Below are positions 10,031-18,871 of a DNA stretch of 64,000 nucleotides, one piece after another. The DNA is taken from assembly GCA_034003585.1 (NCBI GenBank), contig JAVEYH010000006.1, positions 10,628 through 74,627 on the forward strand, read 5' to 3'. The DNA is from JAPXSY01 sp034003585 (GTDB lineage: Bacteria; Verrucomicrobiota; Kiritimatiellia; RFP12; UBA1067). The notes beneath the pieces were generated by a model. That model made no database searches. It was not told where the DNA came from and was given only the letters and a program-made list of their open reading frames with translations. Position 1 is the first letter of the stretch. Each line of letters starts with the position of its first letter. Both the position numbers and the translations under genes were made by a program.

Positions 10031-13000
10031 CTATTTGCGGAACTCCTTCTGGAGCTGTTCTAGAAACGACTGCACCTTCTGCAGGTTTTCCTCGCCGACA
10101 GCCTGTTTGATCAGCCCGCCCAGCGCGTTGTGCAGCACGTTCAGGTCGGGCCGCGGTTCAGTCACCGTCCCGGTGATCGGGATGCTGAGGGTCGTGCCCT
10201 TCAGCATTCTTCCCGCCACACCGCCGGCCAGGCGCTCGGTGATGGGCACCTGCAGCAGATAGCGGATCGACCCGTCGAAGGCGATCCAGCCGCTGAACAC
10301 GATGGGCTGGTTGCCCACCACCATGCGGATAGGGTCCACCTGCGTCTTGCCGTCGCGGATGATCAGACGCACCGGCAGGCGCTCCGCGGCGTAGGTCCGC
10401 TCCTTGACTTGAAGGAGCGTCAGCACTTCGCGCAACGCGGGCCCGAGGGTCAGGTTCAGGCGCTCGAAACTCAATGCGAGGTCGGCGGAGAGGCCGGTCT
10501 TCAGATCCTTCCCCGGCTGGTATGCGAAGTGGCGCACATCCAGGGTCACCGTGCCGTCCCGGATCTCGCTCCCGCGGAACATCGGGTTCAGATTCACGAG
10601 CAGGGTGTCCACCATTTTTTGGGTGATCTTCACCTTCTCCAGCAGACGGCTCTTTTCCGGAACGGTCAGCGTCACGCCGTTCGGGCCGCACACCCATTGC
10701 GGCGTGAAAAGCAGCCGCCCGCCGTTCAGTGCGGGCGCGTACCGCGCGTCGAGAGTCCCTTTGGCGAGGCGCAGGTTCACGTCCGAGGGCCCGGCGTCCA
10801 ACCCCAGGCCTTTGGCGGAAGCGAGGAACGCGGCGCCGGAGAACTCCCCCTCGGCGAGGAGTGTCGCCAGGCCGCCCGCGGTTGGCGCGGAGATGCGGAA
10901 CGGACGGGCCGCTTTGCCCGTCAGGGCGAACTCGTCGATTCCCCGGGCGTCCAGAAGGCGCGTCACTGCGGCGAAATCCACGGTCATGTCGCCTTGGGCC
11001 TGGAGCAGACGCCGCACCGCGAGATCGGTGAATGTGCCGCGCGCGCGGGCTTCGAGCAGGCTGGAACGGATGTCGAGGGCATCGATCCGCACGCTACGGC
11101 CGTCGGCCGCCAGCGTGAAATCGGCCGCGAGCCGCGCGGCCGGTTCGGCATAGACCGTCTGGCCGTCGCGTTCGAATGCCGCGTTGCCGGTGGCCGTGGT
11201 TTCGCAGCGCAGGCCCGGCTGTTGCGCGTTTTGCGTCAGAGTGCCTTCCATACGGAGATCCGGCACGCGCCAGACACCGGTTTCGGTTCGGGAGGCGCCG
11301 TGGCGCAATGCCGCGTTCATCCGCGCTTTGACCGCGCCGGAGGCGGCTTCGGCGGTGGCGTTCGCCACCAGCGCGCCCTGCCAGGGAGTCAGGCGGCGCA
11401 GGACCGGAGGCGGAAGGAGTCCGCCCAGCGTTTGACGCAGGGAGTGCAGGTCCGTGTCCGCAGCCAGCGTGAAACCGCGCAGCACGGCCGGTTGACCGCC
11501 CTGCGCGGGCCGCCAGCGTTTCCAGCTCCCCGCGAGTTTCGTCTTGTCCAGGGTCACGTCAAAGACCGTGTCCCGCAACTCCCGTTCGGGTTGGTCACCT
11601 TTCATGGGGACGCGGCCGTTGAGTTTGAGCGTGCCGAGCGGCACGGTCAGGCGCTGGCCGGGACGGACCTCCGCCGCCGTATCGGAAAGTTTCAGGAACC
11701 CGGTGATCGCCGCGTGGTCCTCCTCGCGCCGGGTGGCCAGGTCCAGATAAACGGAGCCGACCATGGGTGGCGCCTGGTGCAGGATGCGTTTGAAATCGCG
11801 TGAAAACCGGGTCAGGTTCACTTGGCCTTTCACCACGGCGGAGTCGAATCGGCCGCTGCCGTAGAGTTCCGCGAACGGGGCTTTGAGGCGCAGGGTCTCC
11901 ACCACCGGCCAGTGCCCGTAAGGGAAGGAGGCCTTCAGGTGCAGCGAAGGTTCGGGTTTCAGGAGCAGCGGTTGCCCGTCCACGGTCAGGTTCAGGTCCG
12001 CGGCGGCGAGCGCCGCGTCCAAGCCCAGCGCGGTCTCATCGCCCTGGAGCGCCACCGTGCCTTGGAGCACGCCCTGGCGCACGCGCAAGCCCTTGGCAAG
12101 ATTGAGCGCAGGACCGAAATCCCGCGCCACAGCCGCGAGATCGATTTCGGTTTTGGCGCGGAGGGACCCGACGGGGGCGGTCTGGCCCTGCCCGACGGCA
12201 CGCAGCGCGCCTGACGCTTCCGCCCGGATCCATGGCGCGGAGAGGTCAAAACGGGTGATGGTGAGGGAGGGCCGTTCATACGCGAGATCCGTCATCAGCG
12301 CCAGATCGCCCGGGGGCGAGGGGCGGTGTCCCGTGGCCGCGACCGTGAGCCGCGTGACCAGCACGCCGCCTTTCAGGGTCAGGTGGTCGAGGCTCGTCAC
12401 GGTTGCCGTGAAGGCGCCTTCCGCCTTCCCGCCGCAGACCCATTCCTGGCCGGCCCACTCGCGCAGCAGCGGGCGCAGGGCGGCAAGGTCCACGCCGAGC
12501 AGTTTGACGGTCAGCGTTTCCGGTTCGGCGGGCTGCGCGCTGCGGGCTGCGGTCAGAGCCCTCAGACTCTGCACGCGTCCCTCGATGACGACCGTGCCGC
12601 CGCCGACCCGCATCTGCCCGTTGATCTCGATGGGCTTGCGGAAGGAGGCTAGGGCGATCCGGCCTTCGATCTGTTGCGCCTCGAAAGGCGTTTCGCTCCG
12701 GCCGTTCACCCGCAGCGATCCCTCCCGGATCACGGCCCGCGCCGCGATATCCAGAATCGGCAGGAAGAACCCGCGACCGCGGGAGGGTTGCCGCGGCTCC
12801 GCCGCGGCCGCGCGGGGGCGCGGCGCGAGATCCAGGAGGACCTCCGGTTTCTCCAGCGTCAGATTCCCCGCATTCCACGCGCCCAGCGGCAGCAGCCGCC
12901 AGAGGCCGCGGTCGGAGGTGAGGCGTTCCGCGTTGACCGTTAGGCCGCGCGCGGGAACGGTCACGCTGACCTGTTCGAGAACCGGGGCGCGGAACCAGCC

Positions 13001-13225
13001 CCATGACCACTTTCCGACCGCGAGGCGGATGTCGCCCGCGGCGTTCAGGCGCTCGAGTGCGAAACGCCGCCCCGCATCGGTGGAGAGCAGCGCGGGCAGC
13101 AGTGCCGCAAACAGAAAAGCGGGAGTGAGAAAAAACAGGATCACGCGGAAGAGGATCGCCACGCATCCCGGCCGCCGCCCCAAGGTTTCTTCCGTCTCGT
13201 CGTCTCGGATCTCCGTGAAATCCAT
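10031..13225 (-). CDS. Large AsmA-like envelope protein
   Basis: The 1064-residue product has a short cytoplasmic N-terminus, one transmembrane segment at about 25-47 (CVAILFRVILFFLTPAFLFAALLPALL cut here into a single hydrophobic helix), then a long beta-rich periplasmic region typical of the AsmA/TamB/YhdP superfamily. The last 200 residues fit the AsmA-like C-terminal domain: IIRDGKTQVDPIRMVVGNQP, FSGWIAFDGSIRYLLQVPI and GTTLSIPITGTVTEP. Proteins of this group form hydrophobic grooves bridging the periplasm and are implicated in phospholipid transport to the outer membrane. The gene is third in a minus-strand cluster with fmdB-like and epmA but also has its own promoter at 13272-13300. Confidence 0.8.
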   Translation of the reverse strand: MDFTEIRDDETEETLGRRPGCVAILFRVILFFLTPAFLFAALLPALLSTDAGRRFALERLNAAGDIRLAVGKWSWGWFRAPVLEQVSVTVPARGLTVNAERLTSDRGLWRLLPLGAWNAGNLTLEKPEVLLDLAPRPRAAAAEPRQPSRGRGFFLPILDIAARAVIREGSLRVNGRSETPFEAQQIEGRIALASFRKPIEINGQMRVGGGTVVIEGRVQSLRALTAARSAQPAEPETLTVKLLGVDLAALRPLLREWAGQEWVCGGKAEGAFTATVTSLDHLTLKGGVLVTRLTVAATGHRPSPPGDLALMTDLAYERPSLTITRFDLSAPWIRAEASGALRAVGQGQTAPVGSLRAKTEIDLAAVARDFGPALNLAKGLRVRQGVLQGTVALQGDETALGLDAALAAADLNLTVDGQPLLLKPEPSLHLKASFPYGHWPVVETLRLKAPFAELYGSGRFDSAVVKGQVNLTRFSRDFKRILHQAPPMVGSVYLDLATRREEDHAAITGFLKLSDTAAEVRPGQRLTVPLGTLKLNGRVPMKGDQPERELRDTVFDVTLDKTKLAGSWKRWRPAQGGQPAVLRGFTLAADTDLHSLRQTLGGLLPPPVLRRLTPWQGALVANATAEAASGAVKARMNAALRHGASRTETGVWRVPDLRMEGTLTQNAQQPGLRCETTATGNAAFERDGQTVYAEPAARLAADFTLAADGRSVRIDALDIRSSLLEARARGTFTDLAVRRLLQAQGDMTVDFAAVTRLLDARGIDEFALTGKAARPFRISAPTAGGLATLLAEGEFSGAAFLASAKGLGLDAGPSDVNLRLAKGTLDARYAPALNGGRLLFTPQWVCGPNGVTLTVPEKSRLLEKVKITQKMVDTLLVNLNPMFRGSEIRDGTVTLDVRHFAYQPGKDLKTGLSADLALSFERLNLTLGPALREVLTLLQVKERTYAAERLPVRLIIRDGKTQVDPIRMVVGNQPIVFSGWIAFDGSIRYLLQVPITERLAGGVAGRMLKGTTLSIPITGTVTEPRPDLNVLHNALGGLIKQAVGEENLQKVQSFLEQLQKEFRK

Positions 13226-13271
13226 CTCGTTGCCTTTCCGGTCCGCGCGGGTCGCTCACAAGATGGGGAAA

Positions 13272-13300
13272 AGTATAGCATGTTCTCGCGGTCGCGTCGA
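13272..13300 (-). promoter_or_regulatory. Promoter of the AsmA-like gene
   Basis: Minus-strand TATACT (13272-13277, extended by an upstream TGC) lies 17 bp from TCGACG (13295-13300). It overlaps nothing coding and gives a leader of about 40 bases before the ATG at 13225, with GGAAAGG as ribosome binding site. Confidence 0.5.
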
Positions 13301-13305
13301 TGCCG

Positions 13306-14217
13306 TCACCAGAGTTCGCCGGGACGTTGGCAGAAGGGACGGACCTCGGCGATGTCGGACGCGTCGCAGGCCAGCATGACCAGGCGGTCGATGCCGAGCG
13401 CGATCCCCCCGCAGGGAGGCATTCCCGAACGCAGGGCGGCGAGAAACGGCTCGTCGAGCGGATAGACCGCTTTGCCGAGGTGACGGCGGGCTTCGGCCGC
13501 GGCGAGAAACCGCGCGCGCTGGGTTTCGGCATCGCAGAGTTCGCTGTACGCGTTGGCGAGTTCGAGGCCGCCGAGGTAGAGTTCCCAGCGTTCGGCCACC
13601 TGCGGGTCATCCGGTTTGAGACGGGCGAGCGAGGCGGCCGGAGCGGGATAGTCGGTCAGCACGAAGGGCCGGTCGCGCGGCAGGGCGGGTTCGACGGCCC
13701 GCACCATATCGAGGTCGAACCGTTCCGGATCCCAGTCGCGCACCGGGTCCCAGCCCGCAAAACGCCGGTAGGCCTCCCGGACGCTCAGGCGTGTCCACGG
13801 GGTGCCGAGATCGATTCGCGCCCCCTGGTAAACCAGGGTTGTCCGGCCGAACACGGATTGGAACACCTGCGTCAGCAGCGCTTCGGTATCCCGCAGGATC
13901 GCGGTGTAATCCGCTTGTGTGCGATACCACTCCAACAGGGTGAACTCCGGGTTATGGCGCCGGCCGCATTCGCCTTCGCGGAAGCAGGGGCCGATCTGAT
14001 AGAGCCGCGGCGAGCCGGCCGCGAGCAGGCGTTTCAGATGCAGTTCGGGGGAGGCCCGCAGCCAGGCGCGCCCCGCGGGGGGCGCGTCGATGTGCGTTTC
14101 GAGCGCGGGCGCCGGGATGCGCACCGGCGTCTCCGCCTCCACAAAATCCTGGGCGTGGAAAAAGGCGCGCACGGCATGCAGGATGCGGCTGCGCAGGGCG
14201 AGGCGTTCGGGATTCAT
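13306..14217 (-). CDS. epmA: EF-P beta-lysine ligase (lysyl-tRNA synthetase paralogue)
   Basis: The 303-residue protein is a class II lysyl-tRNA synthetase catalytic core without the anticodon-binding domain, the hallmark of EpmA (YjeA/GenX/PoxA). Motif 2 is visible as CFREGECGRRHNPEFTLLEWY-like sequence (about 77-97) and motif 3 as GGIALGIDRLVMLAC near 280. The opening RSRILHAVRAFFHAQDFVEAETP matches motif 1. EpmA attaches (R)-beta-lysine to a conserved lysine of elongation factor P, which prevents ribosome stalling at polyproline. Its partners efp and epmB are not in the window. It starts ten bases after the stop of the fmdB-like gene. It is somewhat shorter than the 325-residue E. coli enzyme but all core motifs are present. 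Confidence 0.92.
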   Translation of the reverse strand: MNPERLALRSRILHAVRAFFHAQDFVEAETPVRIPAPALETHIDAPPAGRAWLRASPELHLKRLLAAGSPRLYQIGPCFREGECGRRHNPEFTLLEWYRTQADYTAILRDTEALLTQVFQSVFGRTTLVYQGARIDLGTPWTRLSVREAYRRFAGWDPVRDWDPERFDLDMVRAVEPALPRDRPFVLTDYPAPAASLARLKPDDPQVAERWELYLGGLELANAYSELCDAETQRARFLAAAEARRHLGKAVYPLDEPFLAALRSGMPPCGGIALGIDRLVMLACDASDIAEVRPFCQRPGELW

Positions 14218-14227
14218 GATCAGCCGT

Positions 14228-14479
14228 TCAATAGATCTTCTCGTATTCGCCTTTGCCGAGGCGCTTCAGTTTGGTGAAGCCCGCGGACTTGGCGCGGTCA
14301 TCGAGTTTGGATTTGGAGCGGCCGATGGCCGGGGCGGTGATCACGCGGCGGACGGCCGCGCCGCAGGCGGGGCAGACCGTCAGGCGCGCGTCGCGGATCG
14401 ATTGCGTGACGTCGAAACCGCCGGCGCAGCGGGGGCAGCCCGCATCAGGGTTTACGGCCTCGTAGACATAGACAGGCAT
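14228..14479 (-). CDS. FmdB-family small zinc-ribbon protein
   Basis: The 83-residue protein starts at an ATG preceded by GGAGAAG. It begins MPVYVYE, the standard FmdB opening, followed by two CxxC pairs (CPRC and CPAC) that would bind one zinc ion. The C-terminal half is basic (GRSKSKLDDRAKSAGFTKLKRLGKGEYEKIY). FmdB proteins are called putative regulators, but their biochemical role is not settled. It heads the fmdB-epmA operon. A TATGCT -10 box on the minus strand at 14517-14522 would place the start of transcription about 30 bases upstream; no clear -35 accompanies it. Confidence 0.85.
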   Translation of the reverse strand: MPVYVYEAVNPDAGCPRCAGGFDVTQSIRDARLTVCPACGAAVRRVITAPAIGRSKSKLDDRAKSAGFTKLKRLGKGEYEKIY

Positions 14480-14539
14480 ACGGCTTCTCCGGGTTGGTTC
14501 CGATGCGTCACACCATAGCATAACCCGGCGGGAAAAACA

Positions 14540-14559
14540 GGCGTTTTGAGAACGCCTTT
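14540..14559 (+). terminator. Small hairpin in the fmdB/parvulin divergent region
   Basis: GGCGTT and AACGCC form a 6-bp stem with a five-base loop, followed by TTTC. It lies between two divergent genes with no plus-strand gene upstream, so it may be a regulatory site or chance rather than a true terminator. Confidence 0.25.
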
Positions 14560-14581
14560 CTGTATGCGGGTGCCCCCGCGC

Positions 14582-14610
14582 TTGAATCGGAGGGGGGGCG
14601 CTGTTATGCT
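14582..14610 (+). promoter_or_regulatory. Promoter of the parvulin-type chaperone gene
   Basis: TTGAAT (14582-14587), a 17-bp G-rich spacer and TATGCT (14605-14610) form a good sigma70-like promoter, about 60 bases upstream of the ATG at 14676. Confidence 0.6.
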
Positions 14611-14675
14611 ACGCAACGGCAAGTCAAACCAACGGGTTCGAAACCGAAATGTGCCGGTGAGGCGGAAAGAGCGGG

Positions 14676-15557
14676 ATGAAAACAGTCAAGGTCAATGGAC
14701 AGCGGATTCCGGAAGAGGCGATTCAGTTCGAGTTGGAGCGGCTGGTCCGTTTTCACGCCGAACACGGGATGGCGGAGGATCAGGTGCGCGCGCAACTTCC
14801 GGCCCTGGTCGACAAGGCGATCGATCAGGCCATCGGCGCGAAGCTGCTGCTCGATGAGGCCGGCCGTCTCGACGTGCCGGTGAGCGAGGAGGAGGTCGAG
14901 GCGCAGATCGCCCGGATCGTCAAGCAGGTTGGCGGCGAGGACGCGTACCGCAAGGCGCTGGCCGGGCAGAACACCACGGAACAGGCGTTCCGCGACCAGC
15001 TCCGCCGCGGGCGCCGTGTCGAGAAGCTGGTGGAGCAGGCCGTGTCGGAGGTCCCGGAGCCGACCGAAGAGGAGATCCGGCGGCATTTCGAGGAGCACAA
15101 GGCGGAATACGCCAAAGGCGAGCGGGTCCTGGCCCAGCACATTCTGATCTCCCCGGACGGCGACACGCAGACCTCCAGGGACGAGGCCCGCGCCAAGATC
15201 GAAAGCATCCGCGGGCGCGTGCTGGCGGGCAAGGCGTTTGCGGATGAGGCCGCGGCCCACTCCATGTGCCCGAGCGGCAAGGAGGGCGGCAGCCTCGGCT
15301 GGTTCAGCCGCGGCATGATGGTGCCGGAGTTCGATTCGGCCGTCTTCTCGATGAACGTGGGCGAGGTCAGCAACATCATCGAGACGCAGTTCGGCTACCA
15401 CATCATCTTCAAGACCGACCACGAGGCCGCGGGCGAGGCGGATTTCGACCAGGTGCGCGAAAAGATCCGCGATTTCCTCCGGCACGTCCGGCGCGGCCAG
15501 GCCATGTCCGCCTACGTGAGCGAATTGCGGGCCCAAGCCCAGATCGAGATGGAGTAG
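14676..15557 (+). CDS. Parvulin-type peptidyl-prolyl isomerase, SurA/PrsA-like but without signal peptide
   Basis: The 293-residue protein has an N-terminal helical chaperone-like region (about 1-130) rich in charged helices, and a PpiC/rotamase domain at about 135-245. Parvulin landmarks are VLAQHILIS near 152, the AAAHSMCPSGKEGGSLGWFSRG block near 195 and GEVSNIIETQFGYHIIFKTD near 230. It catalyses cis-trans isomerisation of prolyl bonds. The sequence begins KTVKVNGQRIPEEAIQFELE with no hydrophobic segment, so it appears cytoplasmic, unlike SurA or PrsA, whose domain order it otherwise copies. No other start in the frame adds a signal peptide. The ATG follows AAAGAGCGGG. Confidence 0.88.
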   Translation: MKTVKVNGQRIPEEAIQFELERLVRFHAEHGMAEDQVRAQLPALVDKAIDQAIGAKLLLDEAGRLDVPVSEEEVEAQIARIVKQVGGEDAYRKALAGQNTTEQAFRDQLRRGRRVEKLVEQAVSEVPEPTEEEIRRHFEEHKAEYAKGERVLAQHILISPDGDTQTSRDEARAKIESIRGRVLAGKAFADEAAAHSMCPSGKEGGSLGWFSRGMMVPEFDSAVFSMNVGEVSNIIETQFGYHIIFKTDHEAAGEADFDQVREKIRDFLRHVRRGQAMSAYVSELRAQAQIEME

Positions 15558-15720
15558 TGCCCGAGGACGCGGCAACGCCGAGAAAAGCCTGTCGTTTCTC
15601 ACCGTGGCCCCGGACGCGCCATGCCAACGAAGGGCGTGAAATCCGCTTCCGGCACCATGAGGTGATGGCTGGCCTTGATCGGTGTGTCGCGACCGCGGTG
15701 GCCGAAGTTGGGCGGCGCGG

Positions 15721-15749
15721 TTCACAGTCCGGGCGGTTTTTGGTATGAT
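15721..15749 (+). promoter_or_regulatory. Promoter of hemL
   Basis: TTCACA (15721-15726), 17 bp, then TATGAT (15744-15749). The predicted start of transcription near 15756 gives a leader of about 70 bases before hemL. The remaining 270-bp gap between the parvulin gene and hemL shows no other feature. Confidence 0.6.
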
Positions 15750-15827
15750 GCGGGCACATCGGGTGGCTCTGTGGGATACCGCGCTTGTGCCGGTTGCAGA
15801 TCGTTCCGTCACCGGGGGAATGTGCCT

Positions 15828-17093
15828 ATGCTGAATCATGACGCTTTGTTTTCGCGCGCCTGCCGGGTGATTCCGGGCGGGGTCAACAGCCCGGTCCGGG
15901 CCTTTACCGGCGTGGGCGGGGTGCCGCTCTATGTGGAGTCGGGCAAGGGCGACACGCTACGGACGGCCGATGGCCGGACGCTGACGGATTTTTGCTGTTC
16001 GTGGGGCGCGATGATCCTGGGACACGCGCAGGACGAGGTGGTGGAGGCGATCGCCCGGCAGGCCGCGCGGGGCACGACGTTCGGGATCAACACCCCGGCG
16101 GAGGTGACATTCGCCGAGCGTCTCGCGGCCCTGGTGCCGGGACTGGAGCGGGTGCGCCTCGTGAATTCCGGCACTGAGGCGGTCATGACCGCGCTGCGCG
16201 TCGCGCGCGGGGTGACGGGACGCAAACGGATCATCAAGTTCGACGGCTGCTATCACGGGCACAGTGACAGCGTGCTGGTCGGCGCGGGCAGCGGGCTGCT
16301 CACCGGCGGGACGCTCCACTCGCTCGGCATCTCGCGGCATGTGGCCAGCGACACCTATGTGGCCCCATTCAATGATATCGAGGCGGTCAATGCGATCATC
16401 CGCGAGAAGGGGGCGGAGATCGCGGCCATCATCGTGGAGCCGATGCCCGGCAACATGGGGCTCGTGCCGCCGGAGCCGGAGTTCCTCGCCAAACTGCGGC
16501 GTGCGGCGGATCGTTGCGGCGCGCTGCTGATCTTTGATGAGGTCATCAGCGGGTTCCGGTGCGGGCTCTCCACTTACGCGCAGCGCATCCGGGTGAAGCC
16601 CGATCTCGTCACGCTGGGCAAGGTGATCGGCGGCGGCCTGCCGCTGGCGGCGGTGGGCGGGGCCGCGGTTTTCATGGATGAGCTGGCGCCGTGCGGAAAG
16701 ATCTATCAGGCGGGGACGCTCTCCGGGAACCCGCTGGCGCTGGCCGCGGGACTCAAAACGCTGGAGGTGCTCGAACGGGACGATCCCTACCCGCGGATGG
16801 CTCAGATCGGGCGCCGCATGGCGGAGCGGATCAACACGGCGGCGGCCGCCAAAGGGTTGCCGTTGCGGTGCGCGCAGTTCCAGGGCGTGTTCACGCTCTT
16901 CTGCACCACCGCGCCGGTGCGGAATCTGGAGGACGCGAAGCGGAGCGACACGCAGATGTACGCGCGGCTGTTCCACAAACTGCTGCAGCGGGGCTATTAC
17001 CTGCCGCCCTCGCAATTCGAGGTCGGGTTCATCTCGGCCGCGCACAGCGAGGAGACGGTCATGGCGTTCGCGCAGGCGGTGACCGACGAGTGA
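15828..17093 (+). CDS. hemL: Glutamate-1-semialdehyde 2,1-aminomutase
   Basis: The 421-residue protein is a full-length class III aminotransferase-like enzyme making 5-aminolevulinate, the first committed haem/cobalamin/chlorophyll precursor in the C5 pathway. It opens with SRACRVIPGGVNSPVRAF, characteristic of HemL, and shows NSGTEAVMTALRVARG near 116, DGCYHGHSDSVLVGAGSG near 141, the FDEVISGFRCG cofactor-binding block near 238 and the PLP lysine K265 in TLGKVIGGGLP. The start at 15828 is supported by family alignment; the ribosome binding site is weak (CCGGGGGAATGTGCCT). It has its own promoter. panC follows after 42 bases. Confidence 0.96.
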   Translation: MLNHDALFSRACRVIPGGVNSPVRAFTGVGGVPLYVESGKGDTLRTADGRTLTDFCCSWGAMILGHAQDEVVEAIARQAARGTTFGINTPAEVTFAERLAALVPGLERVRLVNSGTEAVMTALRVARGVTGRKRIIKFDGCYHGHSDSVLVGAGSGLLTGGTLHSLGISRHVASDTYVAPFNDIEAVNAIIREKGAEIAAIIVEPMPGNMGLVPPEPEFLAKLRRAADRCGALLIFDEVISGFRCGLSTYAQRIRVKPDLVTLGKVIGGGLPLAAVGGAAVFMDELAPCGKIYQAGTLSGNPLALAAGLKTLEVLERDDPYPRMAQIGRRMAERINTAAAAKGLPLRCAQFQGVFTLFCTTAPVRNLEDAKRSDTQMYARLFHKLLQRGYYLPPSQFEVGFISAAHSEETVMAFAQAVTDE

Positions 17094-17135
17094 GGGTTGT
17101 CCGCGCGCCGGTTGCGCGGCACGGAGGAACGGTTG

Positions 17136-17972
17136 ATGCAGGGGTTCACACAGCCGGAAGCGATGCGGCAATGGTCGGAGGAACAGCGCCGCGCAGGCAG
17201 GCGGATCGGGTTTGTGCCGACCATGGGGGCGCTGCACGCGGGGCATCTGTCGCTCATCGCGGAGGCGCGGCGGCGGACGGATGTCGTGGTGGTGAGTCTT
17301 TTCGTGAATCCGGTCCAGTTCGGGCCGAACGAGGATTTCGAAAAATATCCGCGCGACGAGGCGCGCGATCTCGCGTGCTGCCGGGGGGCGGGGGCCGACG
17401 CGGTGTTTCTGCCGCCGGTCGCGGTGATGTACGCGCCGGACGCCAGCGTGTTCGTGGAGGAGGAGCGCCTCTCCCGCGGGTTGTGCGGCGCCCGGCGCCC
17501 GGGACACTTCCGGGGGGTATGCACCGTGGTGGCGAAGCTGTTCCACATCGTGTTGCCGCATGTGGCGGTGTTCGGTCAGAAGGACTATCAGCAGGCCGCG
17601 GTGATCCGGCGCATGGTGCGCGATCTGGATTTTCCGGTCGAGGTGGCGGTCGCGCCGATCGTCCGCGAACCGGACGGCCTGGCGATGAGCTCGCGGAATG
17701 TGTATTTGACGGGAGAGGAACGGCAGCGCGCGCTGGGGTTGAGCCGCGCGCTGCACGCGGCGGCCGTCGCGGTGGCCGCGGGGCCCTGCGGCGCCGACGC
17801 GGTGCGGCGGCGCATGACGGAAGTGCTGAGGGAGCACGCGCTGGAGATCGATTACGTGGAGATCGCGGACCCCGAGACGCTGGAGCCGGTGGGGGAGGCG
17901 CGGCAGGGGATGGTGGCGCTGGTCGCGGTCTTTTGCGGGAAAACGCGGCTGATCGACAACCGGGTGCTGTGA
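17136..17972 (+). CDS. panC: Pantothenate synthetase
   Basis: The 278-residue enzyme condenses pantoate with beta-alanine using ATP in coenzyme A synthesis. The nucleotidyl-transferase signature HxGH appears in PTMGALHAGHLSLI near 24-37. Further PanC blocks are FVNPVQFGPNEDFEKYPR near 58, FGQKDYQQAAVIRRMVRDL near 146 and REPDGLAMSSRNVYL near 176 (KMSKS-like site). The ATG at 17136 is preceded by GGAGG at a good distance; a TTG 13 codons upstream is less likely. panB and panD are not nearby. It lies between hemL and larE on the same strand, with gaps of 42 and 34 bases. Confidence 0.96.
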   Translation: MQGFTQPEAMRQWSEEQRRAGRRIGFVPTMGALHAGHLSLIAEARRRTDVVVVSLFVNPVQFGPNEDFEKYPRDEARDLACCRGAGADAVFLPPVAVMYAPDASVFVEEERLSRGLCGARRPGHFRGVCTVVAKLFHIVLPHVAVFGQKDYQQAAVIRRMVRDLDFPVEVAVAPIVREPDGLAMSSRNVYLTGEERQRALGLSRALHAAAVAVAAGPCGADAVRRRMTEVLREHALEIDYVEIADPETLEPVGEARQGMVALVAVFCGKTRLIDNRVL

Positions 17973-18006
17973 GCAGCGGCGCGGGAAACCGGCAACAGGA
18001 GACGAC

Positions 18007-18867
18007 ATGGCGGAGACCGTTCTGACGGACAAGGAACAACGGCTGCATGCGTTGCTGAGAGGGTACGGCCGGGTGGCGGTCGGGTTTTCGGGCGGGGTGG
18101 ACAGTACGCTGCTGCTGCGCGTCGCGCGGGATGTGCTGGGGCCGGAAGCGGTGCTGGCGGTGATTGCCGATACGCCGAGTTTGCCGCGCAACGAGTTCGC
18201 CGCGGCGCGCGCGCTGGCCGACGCGATGGGGGTGGCGTTCGTGGTGATTGATCCTGCCGAACTGGACGACCCCCGGTATGCGGAAAACTCCGCGGACCGC
18301 TGTTATTACTGCAAGAAGCATCTTTTCGCGCGGATTGCCGCACTCGCGTCGGAACAGGGATACACCGCGGTCCTCGACGGGAACAATGCGGATGACGCGG
18401 GCGATTACCGGCCCGGCCGGCGCGCCGCGGCGGAACTGGGCGTGAAGAGCCCGCTGGCGGAGGCGGGGCTGACGAAAGAGGAGGTCCGCGCGCTGTCGCG
18501 TCGGCTGGATCTGCCCACGGCGGAGAAACCGGCCATGGCCTGTCTCGCGTCGCGCATCCCCTACGGGTCGCCCGTGACGGCCGAGGCGCTGGGGCGGGTG
18601 GAGCGCGCCGAAGAGGCGCTGAAGGCCGCGGGCTTCGAGGTCTGCCGTGTGCGCCATCACGGCGAGGTCGCGCGGATCGAGGTCGCGGCCTCCGCGCTGC
18701 CCCGGCTGCTGGAGGAGCCGCTTCGCGAAGCCGTGGTGGCGGGCGTGAAAGCGGCGGGATTCCGGTATGTGACCCTCGATCTGCAGGGATACCGCATGGG
18801 AAGCCTCAACGCGTCGCTTCCCGGAGCGTCTCGACGCGGCGGCGCGCCGGATGCCGCCGTCCGGTGA
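18007..18867 (+). CDS. larE: Pyridinium-3,5-biscarboxylic acid mononucleotide sulfurtransferase LarE
   Basis: The 286-residue protein is a PP-loop ATP pyrophosphatase of the LarE family. The ATP loop SGGVDST is at 28-34, DRCYYCKKHLF at about 98-107 and DGNNADDAGDYRPGRRAA around 124-140, all typical of LarE. KPAMACLASRIPYG near 174-187 holds Cys179, at the position of the sacrificial sulfur-donor cysteine. LarE installs sulfur atoms in the nickel-pincer nucleotide cofactor of lactate racemase LarA. A LarA-family gene lies at 28033-29349; larB and larC are absent from the window. It shares a strand with panC, 34 bases upstream. The end is four bases from the convergent DUF3999 gene. Confidence 0.9.
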   Translation: MAETVLTDKEQRLHALLRGYGRVAVGFSGGVDSTLLLRVARDVLGPEAVLAVIADTPSLPRNEFAAARALADAMGVAFVVIDPAELDDPRYAENSADRCYYCKKHLFARIAALASEQGYTAVLDGNNADDAGDYRPGRRAAAELGVKSPLAEAGLTKEEVRALSRRLDLPTAEKPAMACLASRIPYGSPVTAEALGRVERAEEALKAAGFEVCRVRHHGEVARIEVAASALPRLLEEPLREAVVAGVKAAGFRYVTLDLQGYRMGSLNASLPGASRRGGAPDAAVR

Positions 18868-18871
18868 GGCG

